This document shows positions 10,988 through 25,595 of a DNA stretch of 64,000 bases, one piece after another. Below the pieces are notes generated by a model that was not told the origin of the DNA, made no database searches, and saw only the letters and a program-made list of their open reading frames with translations. Both the position numbers and the translations under genes were made by a program. Position 1 is the first letter of the stretch; each line of letters begins with the position of its first letter. Source of the DNA: Burhinus oedicnemus (lineage: Eukaryota; Chordata; Aves; Charadriiformes; Burhinidae); contig VFFE01007081.1 of assembly GCA_008921705.1 (NCBI GenBank), positions 1,898,040 through 1,962,039 on the forward strand, given 5' to 3'.

Positions 10988-13900
10988 CATGCTCCATAGT
11001 GTGGCATTGCCTGGTCGAGAATCCACTGCTTCTTCCTGCACCAATATTGCGCTAATTACTTCACATATCTAAAGGGATCAAGGAACTGGCTCCCAAGGAC
11101 AGGCAGATATCTTCTTCAAAGGATATGAAATGTTTCTTTTGCTGTCTTTGGCAACTGAAGGAGAAGAGAAGCAACCACCAGGTAACATAGATGTGGTACT
11201 TCGCTCCCCCCTCACTCCCCTGTAAAGTACTCTTATTTCATAAAATGCACAGGGTTGGCCTGAGAATCGGACAGCTTCACGGAATTAAGGGACCCTTGCA
11301 CATTTTCCTCAAGTTTGTGAAAGTAATACTAGTAATAGGCCCTGTTTCCAGGGAGAGCTCCTTAGGTTGAGGGTCTTCTATATATCTAGGTTCCAGGTAC
11401 CTGGAGTCGGTCCCAAAGACCCAGGTACAAGCCAAGGTGCAAATTCCAGTAGAAGCTGTTTGGCAAATGCCTTTTGTTTATTTTAGCAGTCTAGTGCTGA
11501 GTACAAATGCCCCTGGTCATCTTTGCTGTTGCTTGGTATAGGTCCCTATATGCCACAAAGCCTTTAGCTAGGCCAAAGTTAATGGACTGGAATTAGGTTT
11601 CAGTATGGTCCATCTCTGTCACTCCAATGCAACTAACCTGCGGAGAGTCAGAAAGCTTCTTTTTATTTGTACAGAGCTGAGGTCATTTTTATAACTGCTT
11701 TCTAGCAATCAGCTTTTTATTTGCCTTAAAATAAGCTTTTAAGCAGTTACCTAGTGTTCACTTACCTGTATTCACGTTTCCCAAGCCTTGTTTCGACCTG
11801 TCACCCTTAAGCTGCACTTAAGGTGATTTCCAGCTCAAGTAGCTTCTATAAAATGCCTCATCGTAACATCTTCTGTGTTGTAGAGATGCTTTTACAAACA
11901 CAGGGTTATGCTAGGTTTCGGTTGTCAGGCTAACTTCTTGCTCCCTACAGTCTGCATTTACTGTTGTTACTAAACTGTTCCAAGATATACTGCCTTGTAT
12001 ATATGTAACTGCTTTTCATTTAATCATATTCTGTGTACTGTGTTATATTGTCAATCATTATGCTGCAGCTTTGACTTGGTATCCTGACCATCTCGATTCC
12101 AAACAGTGGGTTTCTGCAAATGCAAATTCACTTGTGGGAGATAAAATGCATCAGAAAAGCAAATTGTGTCCCATAGGCATCATCAGATCCAATAATTCCA
12201 TTGCATGGGTGAAAAAAAAATTCTGTATAGTCTTATGAATTACACTGTGATTCTACAACAGCTGATATCCCTCATGACTGTGTTAATGTTACCTCTCACT
12301 GGAGGAGAGCATTGTTCTGGCATATGTGGTGAACCATTTTTCCATGATGTAATGATATTTTTCTGCCTAAATCCATGTAAAATGTTCCATTCGCATATGT
12401 GGCTGATGACAGAATTTATTTTTCTATATGGGTACACATTTTATATACCAAATACAGATTATCATGAATAGCACATAACTAGCTTTTATTTGGGGTCTAT
12501 ATATGGTGTGTCCTTCAGCTTCTTGTAGAGCAAATGCTCCATGGAAGACAGAGCAAGCTTACTCTGGCAGATAAAGGGAGATAGGATAGAAACCCGGGCA
12601 CAGGCCAGGACATGCGGCTGGTTCCAGTATCGGTCCTGACATCAACTTCCTGTATAACACCAGACAAGGCACTTCACTCAGTTATCCCAGCCTCATATTG
12701 AGCTAATGACACTTTTCCTGATAAAATGCTCTCAGATTGATGAAGGAAAAATTGTGGTTACTCCATGATTCCTTTACTACATATAGTCTTTTCGTGGTCA
12801 TGTTTTAAGTCAGATGAACTATGCATTTTAGTATAGAAGATAATTAGTTTGGCTCCTGGTAGAATTGATAGGTGTTTGGTTTACTTTCCTCATTTCATAT
12901 TTCACCGCCATCTACGGCACACCATCACGTGAAGGCAACTAAGTCACTGATGTAACTTGAAATTGTTCTCAAGCAAAGCTCCTCCAGATCTGTTTCTGTA
13001 ACGTTCTCCTTGGTGTGTGGAAAAATCAGCGTGTTCTAATATGACAGCATCAGAAAACATACAGAATAGGTGTTTTGCGTAGCTGGCGAATACGTAAAAA
13101 GAGAAAAAAAAATTTAAAAAGTGTCTTTTTAATAATGATGATTTGTCTGTTGTTCCTCTCTGAGGTTTACATGGTGACTATCAGTAAGCAGGAGATGGAA
13201 AGAGTATTGAGACTTCCTGGGATTGCTGGCAGGGGCCAGAACTGAGTAGAAGTAAGTAGACAGCAGCTATATTGGAGCAAGGAAAAAGTCCAAGCTGGCT
13301 ATATGCAATAAAAAAGGAAAGAAATTTCCTCGTGTTGCAGGGAAGGCAAGTCACATAATAAAGCTCTCCCATATTAACTATTTTCCCTTCTTTTAATAAC
13401 AGAAGGACAATTATGGGAATAAGCTGAACCTGTGTGCCAAACGCTCTTTGTAAATTCATAATTTTTAAGTTCATAATTTTTAAACTATTACGTAGCCCAG
13501 GGAAACCAAATCACACCCGTCAGGACTAGAGTGAACAGTTTGAGATTTGTGAGTTTTAATAGTTGCTTTGTTTTTCTGTTTAAGACTGTGCTCTGTGGTC
13601 TTACTTGAATTACAATTTTAGTTTATATTTTAATCTAAAAAAGCCTTAAGCTTCTCAGTGTTTGAGCTTCTCTGCTGTGGTTTCAGTGACCTGTGGAGTT
13701 CCCTGAGCAGGTGATGCCATGCGGTATGAGACCCATAACCTCATACTTTTTTTTTTTTGCAACCTTCAGCGCTCTAAGCAAAAGTTCGCTCGTTAACTCT
13801 TGGGAAGCAGGAAAGAAACCTGCTGCTGGAATCCTAATCTGCTCTGCTCAGGCTAACGATCTTAAGTATCTATTCATTGTACCGTTGTAACTCAAACAGC

Positions 13901-14580
13901 TATTTAACAATAGAAGCAGCAAGCCCATAATATTACCAAATGCCACCATAACCGTAAGCTTGGATCAATAACCCTCTGTTACTACCCAGGTGGCAATGAC
14001 GCCCGTAGTTCCCTGTGCTCTCTGATGAGCCTGGCTTTGGATGCGGACTGGGAGCACGATCAGAAGCGTTAAACATTGCATTATTCAAACAGGTCATCAT
14101 CTCTAAGAGCAGCAATAGTGGTCGATTCACCAAGTCACAGCTGTGCAGTTGTACTGTATTATTTTTAGAATAAATAATACTTTTGGTCCAAGATACTTTT
14201 ATCTTTAATTGACACCCTCTGGGGAATCAAAACTGTCAAGCAAGTTATGTAACAACTAACAAAGTTGCACTTTCTGTATATGAAATCAATATTTAAATAA
14301 CTTATTTTTCTCCATTTGCTGTTCTTAAATGATGTAAGTAGCTGTAATATACCAGTACTCAATATGTCCTGCAGTTTGCTTCAACCCAAGAAAGCTGTGT
14401 ATTGTAAAGGAAAAAAAAAAAGAAAAAACAAAATATGAATGTGTAAAGATTATTGTGCTGTTTCATTTAGCAAAACAAATGGTTGACAAAAGGGTTTTCC
14501 TGTGTATCAAAACTTGTCTATAATTATATGTCATACTGTTCATAGATAAAAAGTAAATAAATTTCCTTGGTCTCTCTCTT
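10988..14580 (+). other. SASH1: SASH1 3' UTR
   Basis: The region runs from the stop codon to the inferred cleavage site about 20 bases past AATAAA at 14556. Its length of about 3.6 kb suits a gene whose human mRNA also has a long 3' UTR, as I recall. Other AATAAA hexamers occur at about 13306, 13355 and 14169, so shorter isoforms are possible. An A-rich run lies at 14409-14432. No transposon is recognised. The 88-codon frame at 12205-12471 lies inside the UTR and has no support as a gene. Confidence 0.75.
11996..12003 (+). promoter_or_regulatory. Pumilio-type element in SASH1 3' UTR
   Basis: TGTATATA fits the Pumilio consensus TGTANATA. It lies in a T-rich stretch of the inferred 3' UTR. This is a motif match only. 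Confidence 0.4.
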
Positions 14581-14600
14581 TTTTTGGTTGTTTTTAATTT
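14556..14600 (+). terminator. SASH1: SASH1 polyadenylation site
   Basis: AATAAA at 14556-14561 is followed by TTTCCTTGG and then a T-rich and TG-containing stretch (TCTCTCTCTTTTTTTGGTTG at about 14571-14590). This is the classical signal plus downstream element layout. Cleavage is inferred near 14575-14585. Confidence 0.7.
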
Positions 14601-17600
14601 AGCCAACAGATCTTCTATTTACTGGTCTGGTTAGCAGTGTCCAGTTATTTAATTTCTTTGCTTGTATCCCAGCCCCTCTCCCTCCAGCTTACCAAGCCTG
14701 TAGTTCCTCACCTTGTGAGCACTCTCAACACATACCTACAGCAGGAGAAAAAGGTTAAAAATTAAAAAGATTAAAAGCCCCAATAATCCAGGACTACAGG
14801 CAGCCCTCAAAATGTGATTGCGTGGGATGTGAATCGTCACTGTCCAAACGTTGTCTCTTATCCCCTGAATGTCCAGCTGCTGGGCTCAGGGAGGTGCATG
14901 CGAGAGCTTTCCCAGGTCTCCCCTTGGGAGCTCTTCCTATTTGCAGTGGAATAATTGAAAATTGGTGGAACCAGAGAAAGAGTATAATGCTCTGGAGCTG
15001 TAGTTACAGCTCTGCCTGCAAGAAGGGATTTCAAACCTGGTTTTCAAATGCAGCTCCACTTTGTTGGGCTGGTGAGGTTCTCTCCTCATTCTGGAGATGT
15101 GACTGTGACTCCGGAGCAGCCAGGTAATCTCTGCAGTTTGTAATAAGATGCCAATGTCCAGGTTTTAGGGCAAAGGAGCCTTAGGACATGACTCTTGGCA
15201 CTTCCTTCTGGCTTACTTGAGTGACTTCTCGCTTAGTGTGTTGCATTTGTTGGTCTAGTTAAATTTGCTGTGTAATTAATGGGTATACTTAGCTACCTAA
15301 CAGAGTGCTGGCAGGTCCACGTGGCAACATACTAAATCTCCTGTGGATTTAGCCCTAAGTAATAGGAGTGGACTGTGCCTGCATTAGTTGTCGTTAACCA
15401 GAAGCTTAACTCTGGAAATGACATAAAGAGAAAACAAACAAACAAAAAAATCTGTTGCTTGGGTTGGATCCAGACAGCTGAATCTTTGGTTCCCCTCAGG
15501 CAACGCTCCCATCAGAACTGTACAACGTGGCAAATGGTTCGTGGGAATGAGGTGGAGTGTCAGATGTGAACTTTTAATTTTTCTCCTCTATTAATATCTT
15601 TTGGTTCAGCTGAGGACCGGGCCACTGCTGTGCATGTGCACCAGAGGGCACTGCTCTGCTGGCTGGAGGAGAGCGTTCAGCCCGCCTGCGGGGACTGCAG
15701 CTGGCTCAAATACAGCCCGTTTCCAAGAGTCTCTCAAGTAACGAAATAGAAATAAAAACAAAACAAACACTGCACAACATGAAAAGCCAGAGCGCTTGCC
15801 ATTTCTGCAGCTGGAAGGAGTATTGCTTCCCTTCCAAGACTGCTACGGTCCAGGATTGCTTTGGGAGCAGCTGAAACACAAAGCCCCTGTCTATTGCTCT
15901 CAGCATTTTGGTGGTGTGTTTGATCCAAATGTGTGCTAACCACCATAGCCACTGCCAAGGCCAAACACCACCACCCCCCGACACATACATACCTATCCTT
16001 ATTCTAAAAGTTCTCTCTCCACAATGGAGCGTTTGCACCAGAAAGAGAGATGTGGGAGAAACGTCTTAAAATTCTTGCTACTGATACTTATAAAAAGAAA
16101 CTTTATGCCTGAGCAGAGGGTTCACATGTAAGCCCATGGAGACTTAAAAGCTCTGAATGTAACCTTACGTATACCACCAGAGCTACCTCATGAGACTACT
16201 AAAGGTTAATCATTTAACATTCAGGAAGTAATATGAAGCAAAAAGTCTTATTAGCTCTTAAGCGTGCCCTTTTGCAGGTACTGCAGTCTTTCATTGCATG
16301 AATAGACATAATTATTTTTTTCTTCAGTTCTGCAACACAAGGAGTTTATGCTGAATTTATGCCTGCGTGACTGTGCTTACATATGTAAGCGTACTGGTGA
16401 TGTGCACGCCCTCACCCCGAAGCTCTGATATTACTGAGATTCTAGCAGTTCCAGTGGGTTTGGGCCTGGCTCCATGCAGGAGAAGAATTTTTACACCCAT
16501 AAATGAACATATAATATTCTACACCAAAAAAAAACCCAACCCCAACCCAAAAAACTCTTTAAAAGCTTTTCAGGACGTGTGGAATTAGAATGCTTCCCAA
16601 AAGTCAGACTAGAACAAAGCCGGAGGTCTTATTTCAAGGGAACCTTGTTGCTTAGGTGGCTGTGGTTGGAGTTCATAAAAACTCTAGGTGCCTAAGGTCA
16701 AACAGAAAGACGCCGGGTGGGATTAGTTGCTTCCAAGACTAGACGGGTTTGAGTAGGAGAGAAAGGTGAGTTGGGATTACAATTTTGCACTTCAAACTGC
16801 TTTGTTGTTTACTGAATCCAGCCTTTTAACTTCACCATCTGAGACGAGTCCTGCATAGGCTTGGAGGTTCTAGACTTGGCTCTTCCGAGGCGGATCCCGT
16901 CCCAGGTAGGCAGAGTGCTTTGTGTCCCTGACAAGTTCTACGTTCATTATATTGGCATATGATATTCTGAAAGTCCCACGAGTTGTATTTCTCCATTTAG
17001 CCACAAAATGAGTATACAGCTGTGCAAATTTACGAAAACAAGACCTGTATTTATGTCCACAAATCCTGCCTCAAGGGGACACACTTGAGAATTAGGCTAT
17101 CAATTTGCTACTATTTCTTTTGCTCTTCAGCTCCACTGACTCCTATGATACTGAATGTATACTCACCAGGTACTAAAAATCAAAGTTACAATTTTTCTGT
17201 TTTACTGAAGCATGGGTAAGATGTTACCTAATAGTAGCATTCGCTTTTAAAGTTCTGATTTAAGTGGCTCATTTGCGGTTAGCCAAACAAAAACCCCATC
17301 ACCAGTTCTCGGTCTTGAAAGGTGAAACCGAATTGCCTCTTTCACAAGTTCAATGTTGATGAAAAACAAAACGCCATGCCACCTCAACCATACGGTGAGC
17401 CATTCCTGTACCCTACTAGCAGTGTTACAATAGCCCGTCTTTCACTCTCATGGCCGTACTCCAGAGTCCCCAGTGGAACTAGCTTGGTACCGAGAGCTGA
17501 GGTTAGTTCAGCTTCCAGGTTTGTTCAGGTCTTAGCAATTCTACAAAGCCAAAAAAAGAGAAGAACTGGCAATATTGTGGACCACCTACTACGCCTTGAG

Positions 17601-20600
17601 GTGTGAGCAATTTTATAGGTTACAGCGGCTATCTGAAAGCGAAATTAATGATGCTGCTGAGCACACTAAAACAAGAGGCAAGCACTATATACCTTTTTGT
17701 TTTCTTTTAGCAGCACCGAATTACTTGCCATCCACAGGAGCTGCTGTATGAGGAAGACTATATTTGCCGATAGTGACAAGCAGGACTGCTCCCCTCCCGC
17801 CTCCCACCGCGATGCCCGCTCACCACTTCAGGTCTGCTGCTGTGACAGAGTGGCACAGGCTGCACTTGCTTATGAGCATCAAAATATGAGCATCAGCGAA
17901 GGTGCTGTGGATTTAGAGCAGTGCAGTTTCTGAAGAGCAGAAGAAGGGCTTAGATTAATTCAATTACACAAATAAGCACTTATGTGCTTAATAAAGTCAT
18001 CTAATGAAATGAGATGAGAGATGAGAGGCTCTCTCAATTCATTAAGCCACTTCCCTTGGAGAGAGGCTTTTTTTATCCCCCAAGGCCTGGATTTAGAACG
18101 TGCCTTGGGACCAATAGCTGCCTTCTCAGTTTTCTCCTCCGCAACCTGATGACAAAGCAGGAGAGGGTTTCAGGCTGCTTTCTAATATGCATGCAAGCGT
18201 GAGTCAAAAATTTGCCTTTTGGCACATAGCAAAACCTCTGGAAGGTGCTTGAAAACTTACTTTTTTTCTTTCTTTTGTATGTATTTTAGCAATTTGGTCA
18301 GTTGTATCCTGCTTCAGGAATATGGCAGGCTTCTACCGGAGTCTATGAGGATTCGTGCAAGTTAACTTTAAAAGCAATAGCCCAAGCTCCCATGCAATAC
18401 CTGTCACTGTGGAGATATGTCTCCCCTGGAGCAGACAAGTATCTGCAACACACAGTGTTTAACTTCGCAGGCAAAACTTGGCAACCATAGATGGTTCACG
18501 CCCAGGAAAACATAAAAGTGTCCGTGCTTGTCTGCGTCAATAGCAGGCCGAGATTCAGCCTCACTCCTTGCATCTTTGCAAGCTGCATCCTACTGCATCC
18601 TGCTGTCATGTTAGTTGTTCAGCCTGTGAGAAGACCAAAGTCAAGGTTTTGTCAAGTTCTGGTCTCCGGCTCATCATTTGGTGCTCACTTAGGTGTGTGC
18701 ATGAACAAAAGTGGCTCTGTGATCCCTAGTGCAAGCAGCACCAGAGGTGTAAAGTTTCACAGGGAAAACGAAGCTAACACTACACTCATTTGGGGAATAC
18801 CTTGTCAGGGCCTTACAAAAAAATCCCAAAACAAATGGGAAACTGAGGAGAGAAAACAAACCAACCAGCGGGAGGTCCTCCAAGCTGGTAACTATTTCTA
18901 CTCATTTTTCCACATGCGTCTACTTTGCTGAGCACTTGTGTAGCGTTCTGTGAAGTCAAGATGCTATTTGGAGAAGAGAAATTCTGTTCAAACGGGTAAT
19001 TGAGAGAAGCATCTAGGCCAGATGCACTCTTTAATTCTGAGTAATGTTGCTTTTACCAGGAGCGTTGGGTCCTGAGGCACAAGCAATGAGAGGCCCAGGA
19101 GAGCAGGAAGGTACGGTGGATAACTGCGAGATCCCAGACGCCGTCTTCTTGATATGAGTGAAGTAAATCTAGACAAATCCTGTTTAGAGCAAAGGTCTGT
19201 CAGGTTGCACCCTGAGGCTTGTGCAAGGTTTGCACAGTGCCAGAGTAGGAAACATTTGATTTCTGTTGTTTTCTGTTATTTCCAATGTCATCCCCAATAC
19301 TGTTCCTTGCCTCTGTTCAATCCTGCTTGTGCTATGGGAGTAACATTTATGGGCTGCACCTCTCTTCTTCCTTGGTGGCTGTCAAGGTGTGCCTGAGCTG
19401 CCCAAGCACGGCAGTCCCGCCGAACAGCCCAGGCCAAAAAAAAAAAGGTTCGGGAGTGTTCCCGGCATGTGTTTGCTCTGGCTGCGTTAGGGGCAGAGGA
19501 GAAAGGAAAACGGATCAACCAGCTCATGGAACAGCTGAGGTGGTAGTGAGGATTACCGGGAGAGAGAGGAGGGAAAGAAGGAAGGGCTGGATGAAGAAAC
19601 TAGTGGAAAGCTGATGACTGTCATAAAAACAAGAGCAGCATTTCTACCTTGTGGGAACACAGAGGTCTCGCATTCTCAGATGTCTACGTGGTGTGTATTA
19701 GACAAGGCTGTGACGTGCATTTAATGAGGTAGTTTAAGAAGATGTTTTTCAAAGAGGAACTACCTAAAAATATATAAAGAATTGAAGGAAAAGAAGAAAG
19801 TTCTCATTTAATTCTAAACACTTGTAGGAACTACTGCTTTTATTCCCCCGAACAGGCATCTCGTGGCTCAGGACAATTACTACTGGACAAGGCAAGACAT
19901 CAGGCTCTCAGCATGGACCACTGTTCTCCGTTTCTATGTTGTTCTGAGCAGGCTGTTGCTAACTGCAAATCACAACAGCGTCTGATTCATCCTTTCTCAC
20001 ACAGAGCAATGGGAACATAAAATAGATTGTTAGTTTTCCCAGACATATAGTTTCTGCTCACTGTCTTGACTTATAAAGAAAGTAGCAGCCAGAAGGTTTG
20101 TCATCACTATTGCGTTAACTGCCTCTAAAACCCAAGGGCCTTTTAAAAAACAACCAAGCAAAATTCAAATGATGAGAGCACAGCAAATCAGCAGCCCCAC
20201 ACTTGTTGCTAATGAGCCAATTAGTCAAAAAACAGTGTGAGCATCTCTGAACCACAGTCCCATAGAAACTCTGCCACTTGGTGCCCATTATCTGCATCCC
20301 ATGCAAACCTGAAGCTCACTTCCAACTCCTCTTCGATCCAAAGTGGAATACACACAGTAACTGATGTTGGTACAAGGCTCTGAAAACGTAAACTGTTCTG
20401 CGAGTGCTGCTGCTTTCATCTCTGTTATGGAAGGGTCAAATATTTGACCAAAGGCCATTTTTACTTCTATCAATACATACTTTTAGAAATCACAAGGCTT
20501 CAAAAGAAATGTATGAATGAAATGATGAAGAAAACCTATGAGGACTTAGAGATGGGAAAGGTTATTTAATATTAGCAAACTATAGTTAAATCTCTATTGA

Positions 20601-23600
20601 TTCACTGCCTTCCCTTCACTTTGTTGCTTACTGACTCATCACCCTTTTTCACAGAAGGACAGGTCCTACCTCTCTTCAGGCAACCTAGCTGGACTATGGC
20701 TCTTCCTGCCCGGACAGCTCCGAGGTGGGACACAGCCGTGGGATGATGAGGAGCCCTTCAGCCTGTGTCACACAATGCACAGCTGGTGCCAAACCCCCAG
20801 CCTCCCTTCTGGTGCTCCTAAATCCATACCTGCCCCAAATCCCTGCTTTGGAAGGAAATATCACCGCTCTCACCCACCCCAAACTCTGCTGAAGGCTCTG
20901 GTGACCTGAGCAGGTGGAAAAGGTGGGATAGGTGAATAGCTAGGCTATCAACTGAGGCAGGGTCCACACCAAATCTGATGTGTTCTGTGGGTTTGATCTT
21001 ACAGTGACAATCCCAGAAACGGCCCTGGAGCAATGTAAATAAGCAGAGGAGGCACAGCCACTCGTATGGCACACAGCCACCCTCTGGAGAGGTCACACAG
21101 GAGGGAGAGGATTCAGGAAGTTCTGTGCAATTTTTTTTCTTAAACACAAGAAATGGCTTTACAGCACTCCAAATGCAAGTAAAATTCCAAACGAGTAGGC
21201 ACCAAAACTTACGTTTCTACCTCCCAAGTCTTCTAAAAACGTCAGTGTAAGAGACTGTCTTCCCTAAACCAAGCAGCAGCCTTTAAAGACATAAAAATCT
21301 TCCCCTTTGCTGAAAGGCACTGCCATTTCCACACACACTTCTCAAGTGTTATTTGTTCTGGCATTGTGTCATGCTGGCCAGTGATATAATAAAACACCAG
21401 TCAAATGATTCATTTGGATAACGTTTGCAGTCCAAATTTGCACTTAGAACATATAACTAAAGCCCCCACGGATTTGTATACGAAGTCTCTTCACATGATT
21501 CTTCTATTGGCCAAGTGCTGGATTGCCATCTACTGGTGAGTAAAGAAATAAAATCCAATAAACAGATAATGCATAGTAAGGAAACTATGTTGCCTGTGAG
21601 TTTTTGTTTTTAACATTCCCTGCTTCTATGCAATTAATCCAAGTCTGTGGTGGCCTATAAAATTGTTTCTCTGTTATGGTAAACAACTTCTGGTCTTCAT
21701 TATCTTCAAAGTCAGACCACATAAATATTACTTTTAGAGTGAGACACTTCAAAAATTTAACAGAACTGTTTCTTCAGAATGAGTATATACAGTCCATTTA
21801 GAGCTGGAATTGCTAGATAAGCAGCCAGAAAAAAATACTGCTAAGGATTGAAGCTTTTGTAGTCCTGGACTTCTGAATTTGTGTGACCTTTGTGGTCTAA
21901 CAGTTGTAAGAATGGCTACTGGATAGCTAAATAGTATTAATATTGAGTGATAAAATTACTACTAGCCAAATTTATGCCAAAAGCAAATTAAAATGAAATG
22001 TCTAAAGCCTTCTCCCTCTGCTCATCTCCTTTTGCCTGTGTAATGAATCTGTGTGTTTAAGCCTATTAATATACACTAATCTCTTGCTGCCATCCAATTG
22101 TGTTGGTTTTTTAAAAAAAAGACCATAAAGTCAAATGTTCTTACAAGATAGGAAGTAGAAGAATTAAAACTGGTGGTACAGCCTCAGCTCACCCTACCAA
22201 GAGCTCTACAGCTGCCTTTGATGAGCTGAACATGTTTCCTACAGGATGCTCCTCTCAATCGCTGCAGAACCTGACCGGCATTAAGAGACTGTCCAGGCAG
22301 CAGATTTAAAAGAAGGGAGAAAAGAGTAAATCTATAGGACTATGGACTGCATTACTGAGGAATTTTTGAGCGGGTATCAAACGAGGCAGGTATCTACAGC
22401 AACAGAAAGAATGGGTTTATGGCTGTGTCAGTTGAGGCTGGTTTGAGTCATGCCTATAACATAGAAAATATGAAAAAAACCAGATACTGTGTTTAAAAAG
22501 ACAGATGAAGATTATTGAAAGGTTGGCTGTGTTTCAAGAAGAACGTGCTTCAGCCACCATAGGTCTCCTAGGACTTCTGCTCACCTGCGCCCCTGCCTCC
22601 TCCCCATCTTTCTTTATGTCTGTCCTGTGGCAGTCCCCTATTTTCACTCCCCCTTTTCTCATCACCTCTCCTTGCTTACCTTGTCATTAGATCATCTATT
22701 GGGGAGCTTGTTCCAGCCCATTCCTCGCTGCTGACTACCACAGCCATGAGTACGTCACTCAAGACAACTTCACCACTTATTGCTGCGGAGGCTCAGCTGG
22801 TGCAGCAGGAGAAAGGCATTTTGGGGAACGTCCTGTTCAGATCCTGCAGTGTTATGGCAAATCTGCTGAACAGAGTCACATGGTGCACAGCGGCTGCAGC
22901 CAGCATTAAGGCTCGTTTTAAGCCGGACCATTTTCAGTGCAAAATTTAAAAAAAAAAAAAATCTTTTCATCATTTAACTGTTACATTTTACCAAGTAAAC
23001 AAAAATCACAGAGGCAATATGAGAGCCAGACTTTGCCAACATCCATGATCCTAAATCAATGAGGCAGCAAGTGCTTGATAACAAAAGAAAAGTACAGTTG
23101 AGGTGTTGTTTTTATATTACTTTTTTCTTTTTTTTTAATTTTCTTTTCTTAAATGGTTGAACTATTTTTCTTAGAGGAGAAAACAAATCAGTCTGCAGCA
23201 TAGCCGGGGAGTCCAGCCTCCCAGGGCTGGACACTAACACTTATTAGGATAGTGTTTATCACATTAATTTAAGTTTCCCTTTTCAGAAGAAAGTACATTT
23301 CTGCTAATCTAATTTGTCCTGAAAACAAAGCACATCGGTTTTCTCTGCCTCTCATACAGGGCATGCTGTATCTCTCTGAAGAAAATCTATCACACCATCT
23401 GACTCTGTCCGCTTTCCACTTTGTAGCACCCCTGAAGAGGCAAATCTCAGTGCTAAGCGATGTATGACTAGGAGGAAAAAAAAAAATCACTTTGCTATCG
23501 GTACAGTTATCCTCCAGGGTCCAAGTCAGGAGACCAGTCTATTCCTTCAGTTTTCTGTTTGGATATTTTTCCATTTTGATGAGACTATATTGCTTGAAAA

Positions 23601-25264
23601 CAAAGAGCAGAAGCCAACCAGGGCGGGGAGCTGGGGAAGTTTCCAAGCAGAGCTCTGAGAGACGGTGTGCAAGAGAAAGAAACTTCAGAAATAATATTAT
23701 ATATCTTTTGTCCAATAAATTTTCTGAGTGGCATCAAAAGAGAAAAGCACTGTGATTCACTGTCATTCAATAACATTTCATGTAGCTCTGTGCCATGCCT
23801 TTTTATTTGCACCTCGTAGCTCCTACAAGAACCGATACCCCGTATTAGCCAGCCGTGCACCCCTGTGGTCCCTCTGCCTGTGCCATCTGGGTGCCACCGC
23901 GACCCCCTCCCACCCCGGTGTCCAGGGGAAGGGAGTGCCACAGCCAGCAGCTCTCCCCCTGCCCACTGGTGTTCGTGGCTCAGCCGGAGCCCAGTTAGTG
24001 CCAGGCTTGATGTGCAGATGCAGAATTAGGGAAAATCCTGTGTCTGCTTGAACGCTCCCCTGTCCTTGGATCTAGAAATCTGGGTTTAACAGCAAATTAT
24101 CACTGTCTTGATTTTGCATCTTGCTGCAAGTGGCCACTTTATATTTGCCTGAAAATGAGTGTTCCTGTTCCCCTTGCCTCATCCCGAGTCAGCTCATACC
24201 TCCATCTGCGGTACAGGCAGCAAAGCGACTGGCCTGGATAGCCAGCTATGTCTAGTAGAAGCTGAAGCCTTTCGGAGAGGCAGTGGAAGAATGAAAAGTC
24301 TGTGAACTATTTTTTGCAAAACCTTTAATAATTTTATTCAGAGACTAAAGCCAACCTTACATGTTATTTCTTTAAGTTTTGTTTCTTTCACTTTACAACA
24401 ACAAAAAATAGTCCGTGATATTCCGCGATATACTTCCAGGGGCTGCCCTGAACTAAGGTCCTTAGTTCTGCCCATCTTTATTCATTAAAATGATAAACCA
24501 GCCTGTTGCTGGCCCTGGGCCATAATGAACTCTAGCATATAGCTTGATGTAATCACCCAAGCATGGTTTTGTGTATTTATTTATTTACTCATTTACTTTG
24601 TGCATCCTTTGCCTTCAGTGGTGTGTCTTGAGGACCAAAAGACAGACTTTTCTAGCCCAAAATATGCATATTCAGCCTTCCTTATCCAGAAACACAGTAC
24701 TTCCCTGTATGCTGTCCCCATCTAATTCTTCCAAGGGCTCCAATGACCCTAGCAACTTTCTTTTCTGCTACTATCATTACTCCCTCCCTCAGTACTTTCG
24801 CTTCACAATATTAACCCTATTTTAGCCTCCACTGTCTTAAAAATTAACCACACAAAGTTCCTGCCCCTGATAACTGCCCCTCTTCTTCCCCCTTGGTAGC
24901 CCTAGTCCTACCAAGCAGGCTGCCCCTGCCTGCCTCCTGCCGTTGGAATAGGAACCTCTTTGGGGTGGCACATCTTTTGGGCAAACCTCACTCTGGGCTA
25001 GGGCAAGTCTAGGTGTACCCTGGCACAATCGGAAGAGGACACTTCGGGACTTCCTGTAAGGCAAATGTGGGTCCCAGGGAAGTGGGAGGGAGATGACAAC
25101 TCTGCTATTTCAGTGCAGTTATCCAAGTTAGTAATATTTAATTGAATAACTTCTTTCCTAACTTAATAGCTGTGGAGTTTACATCTTTACGTGTATCTTA
25201 CCTACTGGATGTCATTAAAGTCACTGCTAGCTCAGAAAGTGATGTGTTAGAATTATATGCGGTA
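14601..25264. other. Intergenic region after SASH1
   Basis: No gene is supported here. Reading frames are short (mostly under 110 codons) and show no family, splice or codon evidence. The longest at 18491-18931 (146 codons) is low in identifiable features. A homeodomain-like AT-rich stretch with a short inverted repeat lies at 17950-17995. A T-rich tract lies at 23110-23155. No transposon is confidently recognised. Confidence 0.6.
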
Positions 25265-25595
25265 TAGGATGAGGACAGGGATGTCCAGTGCGGCACAGCT
25301 CTCATATGAAGAGAGACTAAATAGCTCTGAAAGGAGAAACTGAGGCAGGGTAGGATGAAGGCCAGCGAAACGATGATGGCCAGGGAAAACGTGAATGGAG
25401 AATGGTTTGCTCAGGGTCTTCACAACATAGTGAACAACTGATACTAAATCAGCAAGAGGAAATAATTGTTCATGGCCATGTAGTTAAATTGTGGCATTCC
25501 TTACAGCAAGCTGCTTCAGAGGCCACAAGAATTAAGGAACTGGAAAGTTTGTGGAATATAGCTTCATTTATGGCTGTTAAAAAGATTATGGCGTG
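25265..25595 (+). mobile_element. Old CR1-like LINE fragment
   Basis: The order of short blocks matches the 3' part of an old amniote CR1-type element: TCATATGAAGAGAGACTAAA, AAACTGAGGCAGGG, GATGATGGCCAGGGAAAA, GTGAATGGAGAATGG, then later ATTGTGGCATTCCTTACAGC and GAGGCCACAAGAATTAA. Divergence is high, so the edges and subfamily are approximate. The call comes from memory of the consensus. Confidence 0.5.

Noticed and set aside
12205..12471. 88-codon frame downstream of the SASH1 stop
   Set aside because: It lies inside the inferred SASH1 3' UTR, is AT-rich with no family resemblance, and another frame overlaps it on the minus strand.
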